42,742 nt of DNA from Microcella sp. (GCF_030645145.1 NZ_JAUSMI010000085.1:1-42742); one strand, 5' to 3'; positions 1 to 8,850 are shown, counted from the first letter of the stretch. Translations and numbers: made by a program. Notes: generated by a model not told the origin, from the sequence alone.

Positions 1-1
1 C

Positions 2-550
2 GCCGGAATCCTGATCCCGGTGGGCCTCGCGGGGCTCGTCGCGGGCGCGGTCGCCGGCATCGGGGCGACGGATGCCCTGCTCGCGCGCGCCGCCTCCCGA
101 CGCGTCGCGCGCATGACCCAGGAGTTCCCCACGATCGTCGAGTTCCTCGCCCTCAGCGTCTCGGCAGGGGAGTCGATCCTCGATGCTCTCCGCCGGATCG
201 CCGGCACCGGCTCCGGCGAGCTCGCGAGTGAGGTCGAGCGCGTCGTCTCCCGCACGGCCGCGGGGCAGCCGCTCGCGCGGGCTCTCGCGGAGCTGCGCGA
301 CGACCTCGCGATGCCCGCGGTCTCCCGCCTCGTCGACCAGATCCTCGGCGCACTCGAGCGCGGAACCCCCCTCGCGGAGGTGCTGCGGGCCCATGCGCTC
401 GACGCGCGGGAGGAGTCCAAACGGCAGCTTCTCGAGGCGGCGGGTACGCGCGAGGTCGCGATGCTCGTCCCGCTCGTCTTCCTCATCCTCCCCGTCACGG
501 TCCTGTTCGCCGTCTGGCCGGGGCTCATGGTCCTGCAGGTGGGGCTGTGA
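2..550 (+). CDS. Type II secretion system F family protein, TadC-like (5' partial)
   Basis: The reading frame is open from the first bases of the window, so the N terminus is missing. The visible part has an N-terminal hydrophobic glycine/alanine-rich segment, then a helical cytoplasmic region (TIVEFLALSVSAGESILDAL, with a later LARALAEL stretch), and ends with a strongly hydrophobic C-terminal segment (VAMLVPLVFLILPVTVLFAV). This is the T2SSF fold of TadB/TadC inner-membrane platform proteins, which anchor the assembly ATPase of Tad/Flp pili. The downstream pilin, TadE-like and TadG-like genes support the TadC position. The GTG at 20 is an internal codon, not a credible start. The ATPase and TadB genes presumably lie upstream of the window. 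Confidence 0.85.
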   Translation, partial: AGILIPVGLAGLVAGAVAGIGATDALLARAASRRVARMTQEFPTIVEFLALSVSAGESILDALRRIAGTGSGELASEVERVVSRTAAGQPLARALAELRDDLAMPAVSRLVDQILGALERGTPLAEVLRAHALDAREESKRQLLEAAGTREVAMLVPLVFLILPVTVLFAVWPGLMVLQVGL

Positions 551-652
551 GCGACGACGCGCGCGGAACCCGGCTCGGGCTGTGGAGAGCCTCCGTCGTC
601 CTCGAGCGCGGATGCGCATCCTGTCGGCGGTCATCGAACGAAAGGATCCATC

Positions 653-829
653 ATGTCCCGCTGGAACGCCCTCACCTCCCGATTGCGAGCCGAGGATCGC
701 GGCGACGTTCCCGGCTGGGTGCTCATCACGCTCATGACCGCCGGTCTCGTGATCGTCATCTGGGCGCTCGCCGGTCCGGCGCTCAGCGGGGTCTTCCAGC
801 AGGCGATCGATCGAGTCACCGGCTTCTGA
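653..829 (+). CDS. Small Tad-locus pilin-like protein (58 aa)
   Basis: A 58-residue protein starting at ATG 653 with an AAAGGAT ribosome site about 8 bases upstream. It has a short basic leader (MSRWNALTSRLRAEDRGD), one hydrophobic helix (VLITLMTAGLVIVIWALAG) and a short polar tail. This is the architecture of Flp/DUF4244-like pilins in actinobacterial tad loci, where a prepilin peptidase cuts before the hydrophobic helix. A glycine sits before the helix, but the glutamate expected at mature position +5 of classical Flp pilins is not visible. It is likely the pilus or pseudopilus subunit exported by the TadBC platform. Its TGA overlaps the next ATG (TGATG), so translation is coupled. The family call is by size, context and profile, not by a diagnostic motif. 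Confidence 0.7.
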   Translation: MSRWNALTSRLRAEDRGDVPGWVLITLMTAGLVIVIWALAGPALSGVFQQAIDRVTGF

Positions 830-1215
830 TGCGCGCCGCGCGGGCGGACCGGGGCTCGGCGCCGGTGGAGTTCGTGCTCGTCGGAACGCTCCTCACCCTC
901 GTCGCCCTGTCGGTCCTGCAGATCGCGCTCGCCTCGCACATCCGCTCCACCCTGATCGACGCCGCCGCCGAGGGAGCACGGCATGCGTCTCTGGCCGATA
1001 CGACGATCACCGCGGGGGTCGAGCGAACGCGCGACCTCATATCCACCGCCCTGGGCCCGTCGTACGCCCGCAACGTCACCGCGACGACGAGCGACTACGC
1101 CGGCGCGCCCGTCGTCGTCGTGACGGTTCGCGCTCCGCTGCCGCTCCTCGGAATGGCCGGCCTAGACGACGGGCTGGAGGTGTCCGGTCGTGCCGCGATC
1201 GAGCCGAGCGGCTGA
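829..1215 (+). CDS. TadE-like pseudopilin (128 aa)
   Basis: The ATG at 829 overlaps the stop of the pilin gene by one base. The protein starts MRAARADRGSAPVEFVLVG, and a hydrophobic helix follows to about residue 38. The glycine before SAPVE with glutamate at +5 fits the prepilin-peptidase site of TadE/TadF pseudopilins. The rest is a soluble extracellular domain with little similarity between families. TadE-like proteins are minor pilins needed for Tad pilus assembly, or act as small secreted structural proteins in actinobacteria. The next gene overlaps its 3' end by 26 bases in another frame, typical of this compact operon. Confidence 0.8.
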   Translation: MRAARADRGSAPVEFVLVGTLLTLVALSVLQIALASHIRSTLIDAAAEGARHASLADTTITAGVERTRDLISTALGPSYARNVTATTSDYAGAPVVVVTVRAPLPLLGMAGLDDGLEVSGRAAIEPSG

Positions 1216-1639
1216 CGATGCGGGCTCGGCATCGATCGAGTTCCTGACCGCGGGAATCCTCCTGCTCGTCCCGATCGTCTACCTCGTGATCCTCGTCGCG
1301 ACGGTGCAGTCCGCCGCCCTGGCGACGGAGGGCGCCGCGCGGCAGGCGGCTCGCGTGTTCGTCCAGGCCCCGTCGGTCGAGGTCGGCGAGGCCGGCGCCG
1401 CCCGCGCGCTCTCGCTGGCTCTCGACGACCACGGCGTGTCCGCCGAGACGCGCGTGACGATCACGTGCGCCCCCGACCCCGCCGACTGCCTCGCACGTCG
1501 CAGCTGGGTGACCGTCCGCATCGACGCGCGGGTGCCGCTGCCGCTCGTGCCACCCCTCCTGGACGTCCGCGCGCCGCTCGCGGTGCCGGTCGAGGCGACC
1601 TCGACGCAGCAGGTCTCGCGCTTCGGCGGCGCTCCGTGA
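1190..1639 (+). CDS. Second TadE-like pseudopilin (149 aa)
   Basis: It starts at GTG 1190 inside the end of the preceding gene. The N terminus (RAADDAGSASIEFLTAG) again gives glycine followed by SASIE with Glu at +5, then a hydrophobic helix (ILLLVPIVYLVILVATV). The C-terminal domain contains two cysteines (TCAPDPADCLARR) that may form a disulfide outside the cell. It is a paralogue in role, not an obvious duplicate in sequence, of the gene at 829. Such pairs correspond to TadE and TadF in Tad pilus loci. A start at the GTG inside the previous gene is needed to keep the charged residues before the cleavage site. Confidence 0.78.
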   Translation: MPRSSRAADDAGSASIEFLTAGILLLVPIVYLVILVATVQSAALATEGAARQAARVFVQAPSVEVGEAGAARALSLALDDHGVSAETRVTITCAPDPADCLARRSWVTVRIDARVPLPLVPPLLDVRAPLAVPVEATSTQQVSRFGGAP

Positions 1640-2085
1640 GCACCCGCGGGGTCGACTGGCGCCGCGACGACGGCTCGATCCTCCCGCTCATCGCCGGGTT
1701 GGCGAGTCTCGGCCTCGTCGTGGTCCTCCTCGTGACCGCGGCGACCTCCCTCTACCTCGAACGCAAGCGCCTGCTGTCGCTCGCCGATGGCGCCGCCCTC
1801 GTCGGCGCCGAGTCGTTCGACCTCGACGACGTCGAACTCGTCGGGCAGGACCTTCGGCCGCGGCTCACCTCCGCCGCGGTCGCGCGCGATGTCGTCGCCT
1901 ATCTGAGCGAGGCACCGATCGGCGGGCTCGAGGATGTCCGTCTCGAGCGCGCCGCGACCGACGATGGTGCGACCGCTGTCGTGAGCCTCTCCTCCTACTG
2001 GCGCCCGCCGGTCGTGACGCTCTTCGTGCCGGAGGGCATCCGCATCGATGTGACCGCCGAGGCCCGGAGCGTGGTGCGACGATGA
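1636..2085 (+). CDS. TadG-like / Rv3660c-type pilus-locus protein (149 aa)
   Basis: It begins at GTG 1636, overlapping the previous TGA (GTGA). The N terminus is MSTRGVDWRRDDGSILPLIA followed by one membrane helix (LASLGLVVVLLVTAATSLYL), then ERKRLLSLADGAALVGAESF. The sequence with positive residues, then LADGAALVGA is characteristic of the N terminus of TadG-type proteins (putative Flp pilus-assembly TadE/G-like). The protein is short: it has no von Willebrand A domain as found in long TadG. It closes the operon, and a 49-base gap separates it from pepE. The exact role in pilus assembly is not known for this short actinobacterial form. Confidence 0.75.
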   Translation: MSTRGVDWRRDDGSILPLIAGLASLGLVVVLLVTAATSLYLERKRLLSLADGAALVGAESFDLDDVELVGQDLRPRLTSAAVARDVVAYLSEAPIGGLEDVRLERAATDDGATAVVSLSSYWRPPVVTLFVPEGIRIDVTAEARSVVRR

Positions 2086-2134
2086 TCCGGCGGCCGACGA
2101 CCGACCGCACCCGACCCGTCAGGAGGCGGTCGTC

Positions 2135-2824
2135 ATGAAGTTCCTGCTCACGTCGTCCGGCATCACGAATCCCAGCATCGCCGACGCCCTGACCGAGCTC
2201 CTCGGCAAGCCTGTCTCCGAGTCGCACGCCCTGTTCGTGCCCACCGGCGTCTATCCGTTCCCGGGGGGCGCGGCGAGCGCGTGGGAGGCGACCAGGGGCA
2301 AAGAGGGCGCGCCGCTGACCGACCTGGGCTGGAAGTCGATGGGAGTCCTCGAGCTCACCGCGCTCCCGACCATCCGGAGGGAGAACTGGGTCCCCGCCGT
2401 CGAGGAGGCCGATGCGCTTCTGGTCTGGGGCGGCGACGTCCTCTACCTGACGCACTGGATGCGCGAGTCCGGCCTCGCGGACCTGCTCCCGACGCTGACC
2501 GACCTCGTCTACGTCGGCACGAGCGCCGGGAGCATCGCCGTCACGCCCTACAACTGCGACGCCGAGTTCGACCTGGAGTTCGTGCCCGACGGCAGCGACA
2601 TGGGCGAGAGCGCCGAGCGCGCTCTCGGGCTCGTCGACTTCACGGTGTACCCCCACCTCAACGACCCGGACATGGAGGACACGGCGCTCGCCAACATCAC
2701 GACATGGGCGTCGACGATCCCCATCCCGACGTACGCGATCGACGATGAGACCGCCATCGCCGTCGTCGACGGAGAGGCGCGCGTCGTGTCCGAGGGGGAG
2801 TGGGCGCTCCTCAACGGCGCCTGA
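2135..2824 (+). CDS. Peptidase E-like protein (S51 family), 229 aa
   Basis: Start at ATG 2135 with a strong AGGAGG site at 2121-2126. The fold is the class I glutamine-amidotransferase-like fold of S51 peptidases. The nucleophile elbow GTSAGS places the catalytic serine at residue 130, preceded by the strand LTDLVYV, and a histidine follows in VYPHLND at 174. Upstream, LLVWGGDVLYL (about 95-105) matches the conserved glycine-rich loop. Known S51 enzymes are cytosolic and cleave Asp-X dipeptides, or act on related isoaspartyl or cyanophycin-type bonds. The substrate here cannot be read from sequence. The length agrees with E. coli PepE (about 229 aa). Probably a single-gene unit. Confidence 0.85.
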   Translation: MKFLLTSSGITNPSIADALTELLGKPVSESHALFVPTGVYPFPGGAASAWEATRGKEGAPLTDLGWKSMGVLELTALPTIRRENWVPAVEEADALLVWGGDVLYLTHWMRESGLADLLPTLTDLVYVGTSAGSIAVTPYNCDAEFDLEFVPDGSDMGESAERALGLVDFTVYPHLNDPDMEDTALANITTWASTIPIPTYAIDDETAIAVVDGEARVVSEGEWALLNGA

Positions 2825-2942
2825 GGCCGTCGTTGTCTTCCGGCACCCCGGGCGACGTGACCGCGAAAGCAGGAAGCGGGATTCCTCGATGGGTCCGCGT
2901 CAACCCCGTACCTATCAGCGCACGTCCCCCGGAATGGTGTGG

Positions 2943-2948
2943 TTAGGT
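2943..2948 (+). promoter_or_regulatory. Leaderless -10 box (TAGGTT) for the SDR gene
   Basis: TAGGTT ends 7 bases before the ATG at 2956, which would put the transcription start at or next to the start codon. No Shine-Dalgarno is visible in between. The spacing matches the other leaderless promoters of this window. Confidence 0.5.
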
Positions 2949-2955
2949 TGCTTCC

Positions 2956-4269
2956 ATGGCTGAACTGGCTGGCTCTTCGATCCTCATCCTCGGCGCGACC
3001 GGGGGATTGGGTCGGCACCTCGCTCGACAGCTCGCCGAGGCGGGCGCGAACCTCATCCTCAGCGGTCGCTCCCAGCAGGCCCTCGACGAGCTCGAGGTGA
3101 GCGCGATCTCCATCGCCGGCGACCTCCGCGATCCCGAGCTGCCCCGCACCCTCGTCGCGACCGCCGTCATGGCCTACGGCCGCCTCGACGGCGTCATCAA
3201 TGCCTCCGGCGTCGTGGCGTTCGGCCCCATCGCCGAGACGAGCGACGAGGTGCTCGACGAGCTCTGGCAGGTCAACGCCCTCGCCCCCATGCGCATCGTC
3301 CGCGCCGCCGCCCCCGCTCTCGCCGAGGCGAAGACCGAGGGCTCCGCCCCCTTCGTCGTCAACTTCAGCGGACTCGTCTCCGAAGCACCGACCTCCGGAC
3401 TCGGCGCCTACTCGGCCGTCAAGTCGGCGCTCGCCATCTACCAGCAGGTCGCCGCCCGCGAGCTGCGCCGGCAGGGCATCCGTGTCCTGGATGCCCGTCC
3501 CGGCCACACCGAGACCGAGCTCTCCCGGCACCCCATCGCCGGCGAGGCGCCCAAGCTGCCCACGGGCTACGAGCCCGAGGGCGTCGCGCGCCGCGTGATC
3601 GCCGCGATCGTCGCCGACGAGAAGGACCTCCCCTCGAGCGCCTTCACCGAGGTGCCGGCGGCCGAGTCGGAGATGATCCCGGTCGAGCCCGCCGACGTGA
3701 ACACCGGCGCGCACCCCGCCGTCCGCATGGCGGCGCAGATGCCGCTCGAGGCGTCCGCGCCCGTGAACAGCTCGTCCGAGCCCTCCTCCGCCACGGAGGG
3801 CGGCGCGGCTGACGGCGAGCAGGCCGGCGACGATCAGGCCGGTGACGATCAGGCCACGCTCGAGCAGCCCGCCGCGGCCATGCCCCACGCCGAGCAGACG
3901 GAGGCCGAGCAGCCCGAGCCCGAGCAGTCGAGCCCCGCATCGGTCGGCAGCCCTGCCTCCGTGGACAGCCCCGCGTCGGTGGAGAGCGCCGAGTCGGCGG
4001 AGAGCGCGGCCTCCGTGCCGAGCCCGCCGGACGAGGAGCACGAGAACCAGGCTGAGCCCGAGCAGCAGCCTGAGCCCGAGCACCAGGCTGAGCCCGAGCA
4101 GCAGGCTGAGCAGCCCGAGCACGACGCCGACGACGCGGACGACGATGACTCCGAGGTGTTCCACGCCGAGGCCGTCGAGTACGTCGCTCCCGACCACCAC
4201 GACGACTCGCAGCACGACGGCGAGCAGCACGACGAGGGCCAGCAGCCCGAGCACGCCGAGCACCGCTGA
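2956..4269 (+). CDS. SDR family oxidoreductase with long acidic low-complexity tail (437 aa)
   Basis: Residues 1-240 are a short-chain dehydrogenase/reductase: Rossmann motif GATGGLG (13-19), NASG (82-85), and the catalytic pair in AYSAVK (Tyr152, Lys156). The usual serine 13 residues before Tyr is a glycine (139) here, with a serine one place earlier (138), so activity may be altered or the loop shifted. From about residue 250 the protein is unlike a normal SDR (about 250 aa). It becomes rich in Glu, Gln, Pro, Asp, Ser and His, with short repeats such as SPASVDSPASVES (about 330-355) and AEPEQQ/PEPEHQ (about 365-390), and ends in a His/Asp/Glu-rich stretch. The tail may be a disordered or metal-binding extension. 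Substrate unknown. Transcription probably starts at the ATG (see the -10 at 2943). Confidence 0.82.
   Translation: MAELAGSSILILGATGGLGRHLARQLAEAGANLILSGRSQQALDELEVSAISIAGDLRDPELPRTLVATAVMAYGRLDGVINASGVVAFGPIAETSDEVLDELWQVNALAPMRIVRAAAPALAEAKTEGSAPFVVNFSGLVSEAPTSGLGAYSAVKSALAIYQQVAARELRRQGIRVLDARPGHTETELSRHPIAGEAPKLPTGYEPEGVARRVIAAIVADEKDLPSSAFTEVPAAESEMIPVEPADVNTGAHPAVRMAAQMPLEASAPVNSSSEPSSATEGGAADGEQAGDDQAGDDQATLEQPAAAMPHAEQTEAEQPEPEQSSPASVGSPASVDSPASVESAESAESAASVPSPPDEEHENQAEPEQQPEPEHQAEPEQQAEQPEHDADDADDDDSEVFHAEAVEYVAPDHHDDSQHDGEQHDEGQQPEHAEHR
3949..4125 (+). repeat. Degenerate coding repeats in the SDR tail
   Basis: Two blocks of short in-frame repeats: near 3949-4020 units encoding S-(P/A)-ASV, and near 4050-4115 units encoding (A/P)-E-P-E-(Q/H)-Q. 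They are imperfect but share codons, as expected for slippage-expanded low-complexity coding DNA. Confidence 0.7.
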
Positions 4270-4297
4270 GCCGAGCGGCGCGGGTCGCTCTCGCGCG

Positions 4298-5521
4298 TCA
4301 GCCGTCGTCGCGGGGCAGCTGGCGCGGGATGTACCGGGCGAGCAGCACGGCTCCGCCGAGCCCGACGACGCCGAGGGCGGCCGCGGCGACGGAGAGGCTC
4401 GCGACGGCGGTGATCGCCGACAGCAGGAGCGGGGCCGTCGCGCCCCCGGCATCCATCGTGAATCGCCACGCGCTGAGGAACGGCGCCGGGTTCTCGCGGC
4501 CCGCGAGGTCCGACCCCATCGTCATCACGACGCCCGCGCCGATGCCGTTCGCGAGCGACAGCCACAGGGCGACCGCGACGAACCACGCGACGGGGTTCGC
4601 GCTCCCGGCCGAGAGGGCGAGGCCGATGAGACCGAGCCCCAGGCCGATCATCGACGGCACGGCGGTGTAGAGGCGACCGAAGCGGTCCATGAGCCAGCCG
4701 CCGAGGTAGAACAGCGCGAAGTCGACGCCGCCTGCGATGCCGATGATGAGTGCGGTCTCGGCGCCGCCGAGCCCGATGCTCACCGCCCACAGGGGCAGGA
4801 TCACCTGCCGCACCGACCGCGTCGCCGCGATCGTGAGCGCGCCGAGACCGAGGCGAGAGAGCACCGAGCGCCGCGCCGCGATCGTGCGGAACACGGCCCC
4901 GAGCCCGAGCTCGGCCCCCGCGGGCGTCGACCGGTGGTGGAGCATGCCCTCGGGGTCGGGCAGCAGCAGGATGCTCGCCGCGACCACCGCGCACATGACG
5001 AGCGAGAACCACAGGACCGACGTGAGCTCTCCGGTCAGGGCGATGATGCCCGCCGCGATGAACGGTCCGATGAGCAGACCCAGTCGGAAGGACCCGCCGA
5101 GCGTCGAGAGCGCTCGCGCGCGGAAGGCCGCGGGGACGACGCTCGTGAGGAGTGCGTGGCGGGCGAGCCCGAAGACGGCGGCGGCGAAGCCGATCATGGC
5201 CATCGCGGCGCCGAGCACGATCGGGGACGGGGCGAGCAGGGCGAGGAGCACGCCCACGCCCGCGAGCGCGGAGGCCCCGAGCATCGTCGTGCGCTCGCCG
5301 AGGCGGCCGACGATCCAGCCGGCGGGGATGTCGCCGAGCAGGACGCCGACGACGACCATCGCCGCGACGAGGCCCGCGCCGGCGAGGTCGGCCCCGAGGC
5401 GCCCCGCGAGGGCTGGGATGAGAGGCAAGATCGCGCCCTCGCCGATGATGAAGAGCGTCGACGGCACGAACGCGGGTGCGGCCATCGTCCTCCAGTTGAA
5501 GGCGGGCTCGTCGATCATCAT
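4298..5521 (-). CDS. MFS transporter (407 aa)
   Basis: About 12 hydrophobic segments over 407 residues. The loop after the second segment carries GDIPAGWIVGRLGERTTML, a form of the MFS A-motif (G-x-x-x-D/G-R-x-G-R), and a second glycine/arginine-rich loop (GGWLMDRFGRLYT) appears at the start of the C-terminal half. The substrate cannot be assigned, though such 12-TM proteins are usually proton-coupled exporters or sugar transporters. It starts at ATG 5521 (another ATG follows at once at 5518) and is divergent to prfB, 59 bases away. It converges on the SDR gene with a 28-base gap. A TAGCCT -10 at 5532-5537 on the minus strand lies 10 bases before the start, suggesting a very short or absent leader. 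Confidence 0.85.
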   Translation of the reverse strand: MMIDEPAFNWRTMAAPAFVPSTLFIIGEGAILPLIPALAGRLGADLAGAGLVAAMVVVGVLLGDIPAGWIVGRLGERTTMLGASALAGVGVLLALLAPSPIVLGAAMAMIGFAAAVFGLARHALLTSVVPAAFRARALSTLGGSFRLGLLIGPFIAAGIIALTGELTSVLWFSLVMCAVVAASILLLPDPEGMLHHRSTPAGAELGLGAVFRTIAARRSVLSRLGLGALTIAATRSVRQVILPLWAVSIGLGGAETALIIGIAGGVDFALFYLGGWLMDRFGRLYTAVPSMIGLGLGLIGLALSAGSANPVAWFVAVALWLSLANGIGAGVVMTMGSDLAGRENPAPFLSAWRFTMDAGGATAPLLLSAITAVASLSVAAAALGVVGLGGAVLLARYIPRQLPRDDG

Positions 5522-5531
5522 CTCGGGGCCA

Positions 5532-5537
5532 AGGCTA
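5532..5537 (-). promoter_or_regulatory. -10 box (TAGCCT) for the MFS gene
   Basis: Reading the minus strand, TAGCCT lies 10 bases upstream of the ATG at 5521. It sits back-to-back with the prfB -10, giving a compact divergent promoter. Confidence 0.45.
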
Positions 5538-5565
5538 CGCCCGGGAAGCTCGCCCGCCCCGCCGG

Positions 5566-5571
5566 TAGGCT
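5566..5571 (+). promoter_or_regulatory. Leaderless -10 box (TAGGCT) for prfB
   Basis: TAGGCT lies 9 bases before the ATG at 5581, with no ribosome-binding site between. The identical hexamer recurs before ftsE, the DHA2 exporter and guaB1. Confidence 0.55.
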
Positions 5572-5580
5572 GGGGTCGAC

Positions 5581-6688
<1,108 letters not shown>

Positions 6689-6690
<2 letters not shown>

Positions 6691-6719
6691 GAGCCCTCCC
6701 GCTTCCGGGTGTCGCTCCT
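6689..6719 (+). terminator. Possible weak hairpin after prfB
   Basis: AGGAGC (6689-6694) can pair with GCTCCT (6714-6719), enclosing a small CCCG/CGGG stem. There is no U-run, and the first bases lie in the prfB stop codon. It may only be a weak pause between prfB and ftsE. Confidence 0.3.
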
Positions 6720-6740
6720 CGCGGCCCCGTGCCCCCGGCT

Positions 6741-6746
6741 TAGGCT
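6741..6746 (+). promoter_or_regulatory. Leaderless -10 box (TAGGCT) for ftsE
   Basis: TAGGCT ends 8 bases before the ATG at 6755, implying that ftsEX has its own promoter with a leaderless transcript, separate from prfB. Confidence 0.55.
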
Positions 6747-6754
6747 GACGCGCG

Positions 6755-7504
6755 ATGATTCGATTCGACGAGGTCACCAAGGTCTACCGCGGAACCGCGA
6801 AGCCGGCGCTCAACAGCGTCAGCCTCGAGGTGCTCAGCGGCGAGTTCGTCTTCATGGTCGGCGCCTCCGGCTCCGGCAAGTCGAGCATGCTGCGCCTCGT
6901 GCTCAAGGAGGACCGCCCCTCGTCGGGCGCGATCCACGTCCTCGGGCAGGACCTCAACCGCATCTCCAGCCGCAAGGTGCCGTACTTCCGGCGCAACCTC
7001 GGCGTCGTCTTCCAGGACTTCCGCCTCCTGCCGAACAAGACCGTCTTCGCGAACGTCGCCTTCACCCTTCAGGTCATCGGCAAGAGCAAGGGCTTCATCC
7101 ACGAGGCCGTTCCCGATGTCCTCGCGATGGTCGGGCTCGAGGGCAAGGCCGAGCGGTTCCCGCACGAGCTCTCCGGCGGTGAGCAGCAGCGCGTCGCGAT
7201 CGCGCGCGCCGTCGTCAACAAGCCGTCGATCCTGCTCGCCGACGAGCCCACGGGAAACCTCGACCCCACGACGAGCATGGGCATCATGACGCTCCTCGAG
7301 CGCATCAACGCCAACGGCACGACCGTCATCATGGCCACGCACGACGCCGGCATCGTCGACCGCCTGCAGCGCCGCGTCGTCGAGCTCGTCGGCGGCCGCG
7401 TCGTGCGGGATGAGCGCGGAGGCGGCTACGTCACCCAGGCGATGCCGCAAGTGCAGCCCGACATCGTGATCCCCGCCGCGGGACCGAGGGAGGGCCTGCG
7501 ATGA
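6755..7504 (+). CDS. ftsE: Cell division ATP-binding protein FtsE
   Basis: FtsE is the cytoplasmic ATPase of the FtsEX complex, which activates peptidoglycan hydrolases at the division septum. Visible ABC motifs are Walker A GASGSGKS (36-43), Q-loop Gln87 in VVFQDF, signature LSGGEQQR (139-146), Walker B ILLADEP (159-165) and the switch His196. At 249 residues it is slightly longer than E. coli FtsE because of a C-terminal extension of about 25 residues, common in actinobacteria. The stop overlaps the ftsX start by four bases (ATGA), so the two are co-translated. Confidence 0.96.
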   Translation: MIRFDEVTKVYRGTAKPALNSVSLEVLSGEFVFMVGASGSGKSSMLRLVLKEDRPSSGAIHVLGQDLNRISSRKVPYFRRNLGVVFQDFRLLPNKTVFANVAFTLQVIGKSKGFIHEAVPDVLAMVGLEGKAERFPHELSGGEQQRVAIARAVVNKPSILLADEPTGNLDPTTSMGIMTLLERINANGTTVIMATHDAGIVDRLQRRVVELVGGRVVRDERGGGYVTQAMPQVQPDIVIPAAGPREGLR

Positions 7505-8415
7505 GGCTCGCGCTCGTTCTCGGCGAGGTCGGCCAGGGCCTCCGCCGCAACCTCTCGATGGTCGTCTCGGTCGTCCTCGTGACCTTCATCTCGCTGACCT
7601 TCGTCGGCACCGCGATCCTGCTGCAGGCGCAGATCAACCAGATGAAGTCGTACTGGTACGACCGCGCCCAGGTCGCGGTGTACTTCTGCACCGACTTCTC
7701 CGGCGTCGGGGGGTGCGATCAGACCGCCGCGACGCCCGAGCAGGTCGCCGCCGTCGAGGCGCAGCTCGAGTCGGAGACGCTCGCGCCGTTCATCGACGCC
7801 TACTACTTCGAGGATCGCGAGCAGGCGTTCGAGAACTTCCAGGCCCAGTTCGAGGGCAACGCGATCGCCTCGCTCGTCACGCCCGAGCTCATGACCGAGG
7901 CGTACTGGGTCAACCTCGTCGACCCGACGCAGAGCCAGATCCTGGCGGATGCCCTCTCCGGGCTCGCGGGCGTCGAGAGCGTCGTCGACCAGCGCTCCTA
8001 TCTCGACCAGATCTTCAACATCCTCAACGCATCCAGCTTCACCGCGATCGGGATCGCCGCGCTCATGCTCGTCGCGGCCGCCCTCCTGATCGCCACGACC
8101 ATCCGGCTCTCGGCGTTCTCGCGACGGCGCGAGCTCGGCATCATGCGGCTCGTGGGCGCCTCGAACCGGTTCATCCAGACGCCGTTCGTCATCGAGGGTG
8201 TCGTCGCGGCCCTCATCGGGTCGGTGCTCGCGGCCGGTGCCGTCGTCGCGATCGTGCAGTTCTTCGTGCAGGGCTACCTGTCGGAGACGCTCCCGCAGAC
8301 CTCCTTCGTCGGTCTCGACGACGCGCTCCTCGTCGTGCCGGTGCTGCTCGGCGTCGGCGCACTGCTCGCGGCGGTGTCGGCGAACGTCGCCATCACGCGC
8401 TACCTGCGCGTCTGA
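7501..8415 (+). CDS. ftsX: Cell division protein FtsX
   Basis: FtsX is the membrane partner of FtsE. The 304-residue protein shows the expected topology: a cytoplasmic N terminus, TM1 (about 20-42), a large extracellular domain (about 45-180), then three further helices (about 180-205, 230-255, 275-297). The extracellular domain contains a close cysteine pair (YFCTDFSGVGGCDQT) that probably forms a disulfide; in mycobacteria this domain contacts a NlpC/P60-type hydrolase. The arginine-rich loop after TM2 (SAFSRRRELGIMRLVGAS) is the standard MacB/FtsX coupling region. Translation is coupled to ftsE. In many relatives smpB follows directly; here about 4.9 kb of other genes intervene. Confidence 0.95.
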   Translation: MRLALVLGEVGQGLRRNLSMVVSVVLVTFISLTFVGTAILLQAQINQMKSYWYDRAQVAVYFCTDFSGVGGCDQTAATPEQVAAVEAQLESETLAPFIDAYYFEDREQAFENFQAQFEGNAIASLVTPELMTEAYWVNLVDPTQSQILADALSGLAGVESVVDQRSYLDQIFNILNASSFTAIGIAALMLVAAALLIATTIRLSAFSRRRELGIMRLVGASNRFIQTPFVIEGVVAALIGSVLAAGAVVAIVQFFVQGYLSETLPQTSFVGLDDALLVVPVLLGVGALLAAVSANVAITRYLRV

Positions 8416-8418
8416 GCC

Positions 8419-8733
8419 TCAGACCTCGAAATACAGGTGAGCGTGCAGTCGGCATCGCTCGTTGAAGGGGTGCGCGCATGCGGGGCACGCGTCGACGACG
8501 GCGTAGCGCTCGATCGTGAGCTCGTGACGGCAGACGCCGCAGACGATGGCTCGGCGATCCCACTCCTCGCGCGGCCAGCGCACGGCGTCGTGGTCTTCGC
8601 ACTCCTCGTGGCACGAGAAGCACGGGTAGTACCGGCCGCAGCAGCGGAACCGGATCGCGACGACGTCCTTCTCTGTGCGGTAGTGCACGCACCGGGTCTC
8701 GTCATCGACGGTCCGACCGAATACGACGACCAC
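8419..8733 (-). CDS. CHY zinc-finger protein (104 aa)
   Basis: A small cysteine/histidine-rich protein starting at GTG 8733 with a G-rich ribosome site just upstream. It shows the family signature CVHY near the N terminus, then CCGRYYPCFSCHEECEDH, CGVCRHEL and CPACAHPF, giving enough Cys/His pairs for several zinc ions. It matches the CHY zinc-finger domain over its full length. Eukaryotic members occur in RCHY1-type E3 ligases and in Hot13, while the role of stand-alone bacterial versions is not established. It converges on ftsX with a 3-base gap and diverges from bioY. Confidence 0.85.
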   Translation of the reverse strand: MVVVFGRTVDDETRCVHYRTEKDVVAIRFRCCGRYYPCFSCHEECEDHDAVRWPREEWDRRAIVCGVCRHELTIERYAVVDACPACAHPFNERCRLHAHLYFEV

Positions 8734-8844
8734 GCGGCCCCCCTCATCGTCTGCGCCCCTTCGCGATCGCCCCTCAGCGACGGTGGACGATCGACATCAT
8801 TCTCGGCGAAACTGCGTCGAGCCCCTCCAAGCGCCGCTCCACTC

Positions 8845-8850
8845 GATACT
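8845..8850 (+). promoter_or_regulatory. Candidate -10 (GATACT) for the bioY cluster
   Basis: GATACT lies 6 bases before an in-frame GTG (8857) and 15 before the ATG (8866). It could drive a leaderless transcript from the GTG or a very short leader. No BirA-type palindrome or clear BioQ site was recognised in 8734-8865. Confidence 0.4.

Noticed and set aside
2548-4452. 634-aa minus-strand ORF opposite peptidase E and the SDR tail
   Set aside because: Leucine/glycine-rich reading of the antisense acidic repeats; no ribosome site or homology signal.
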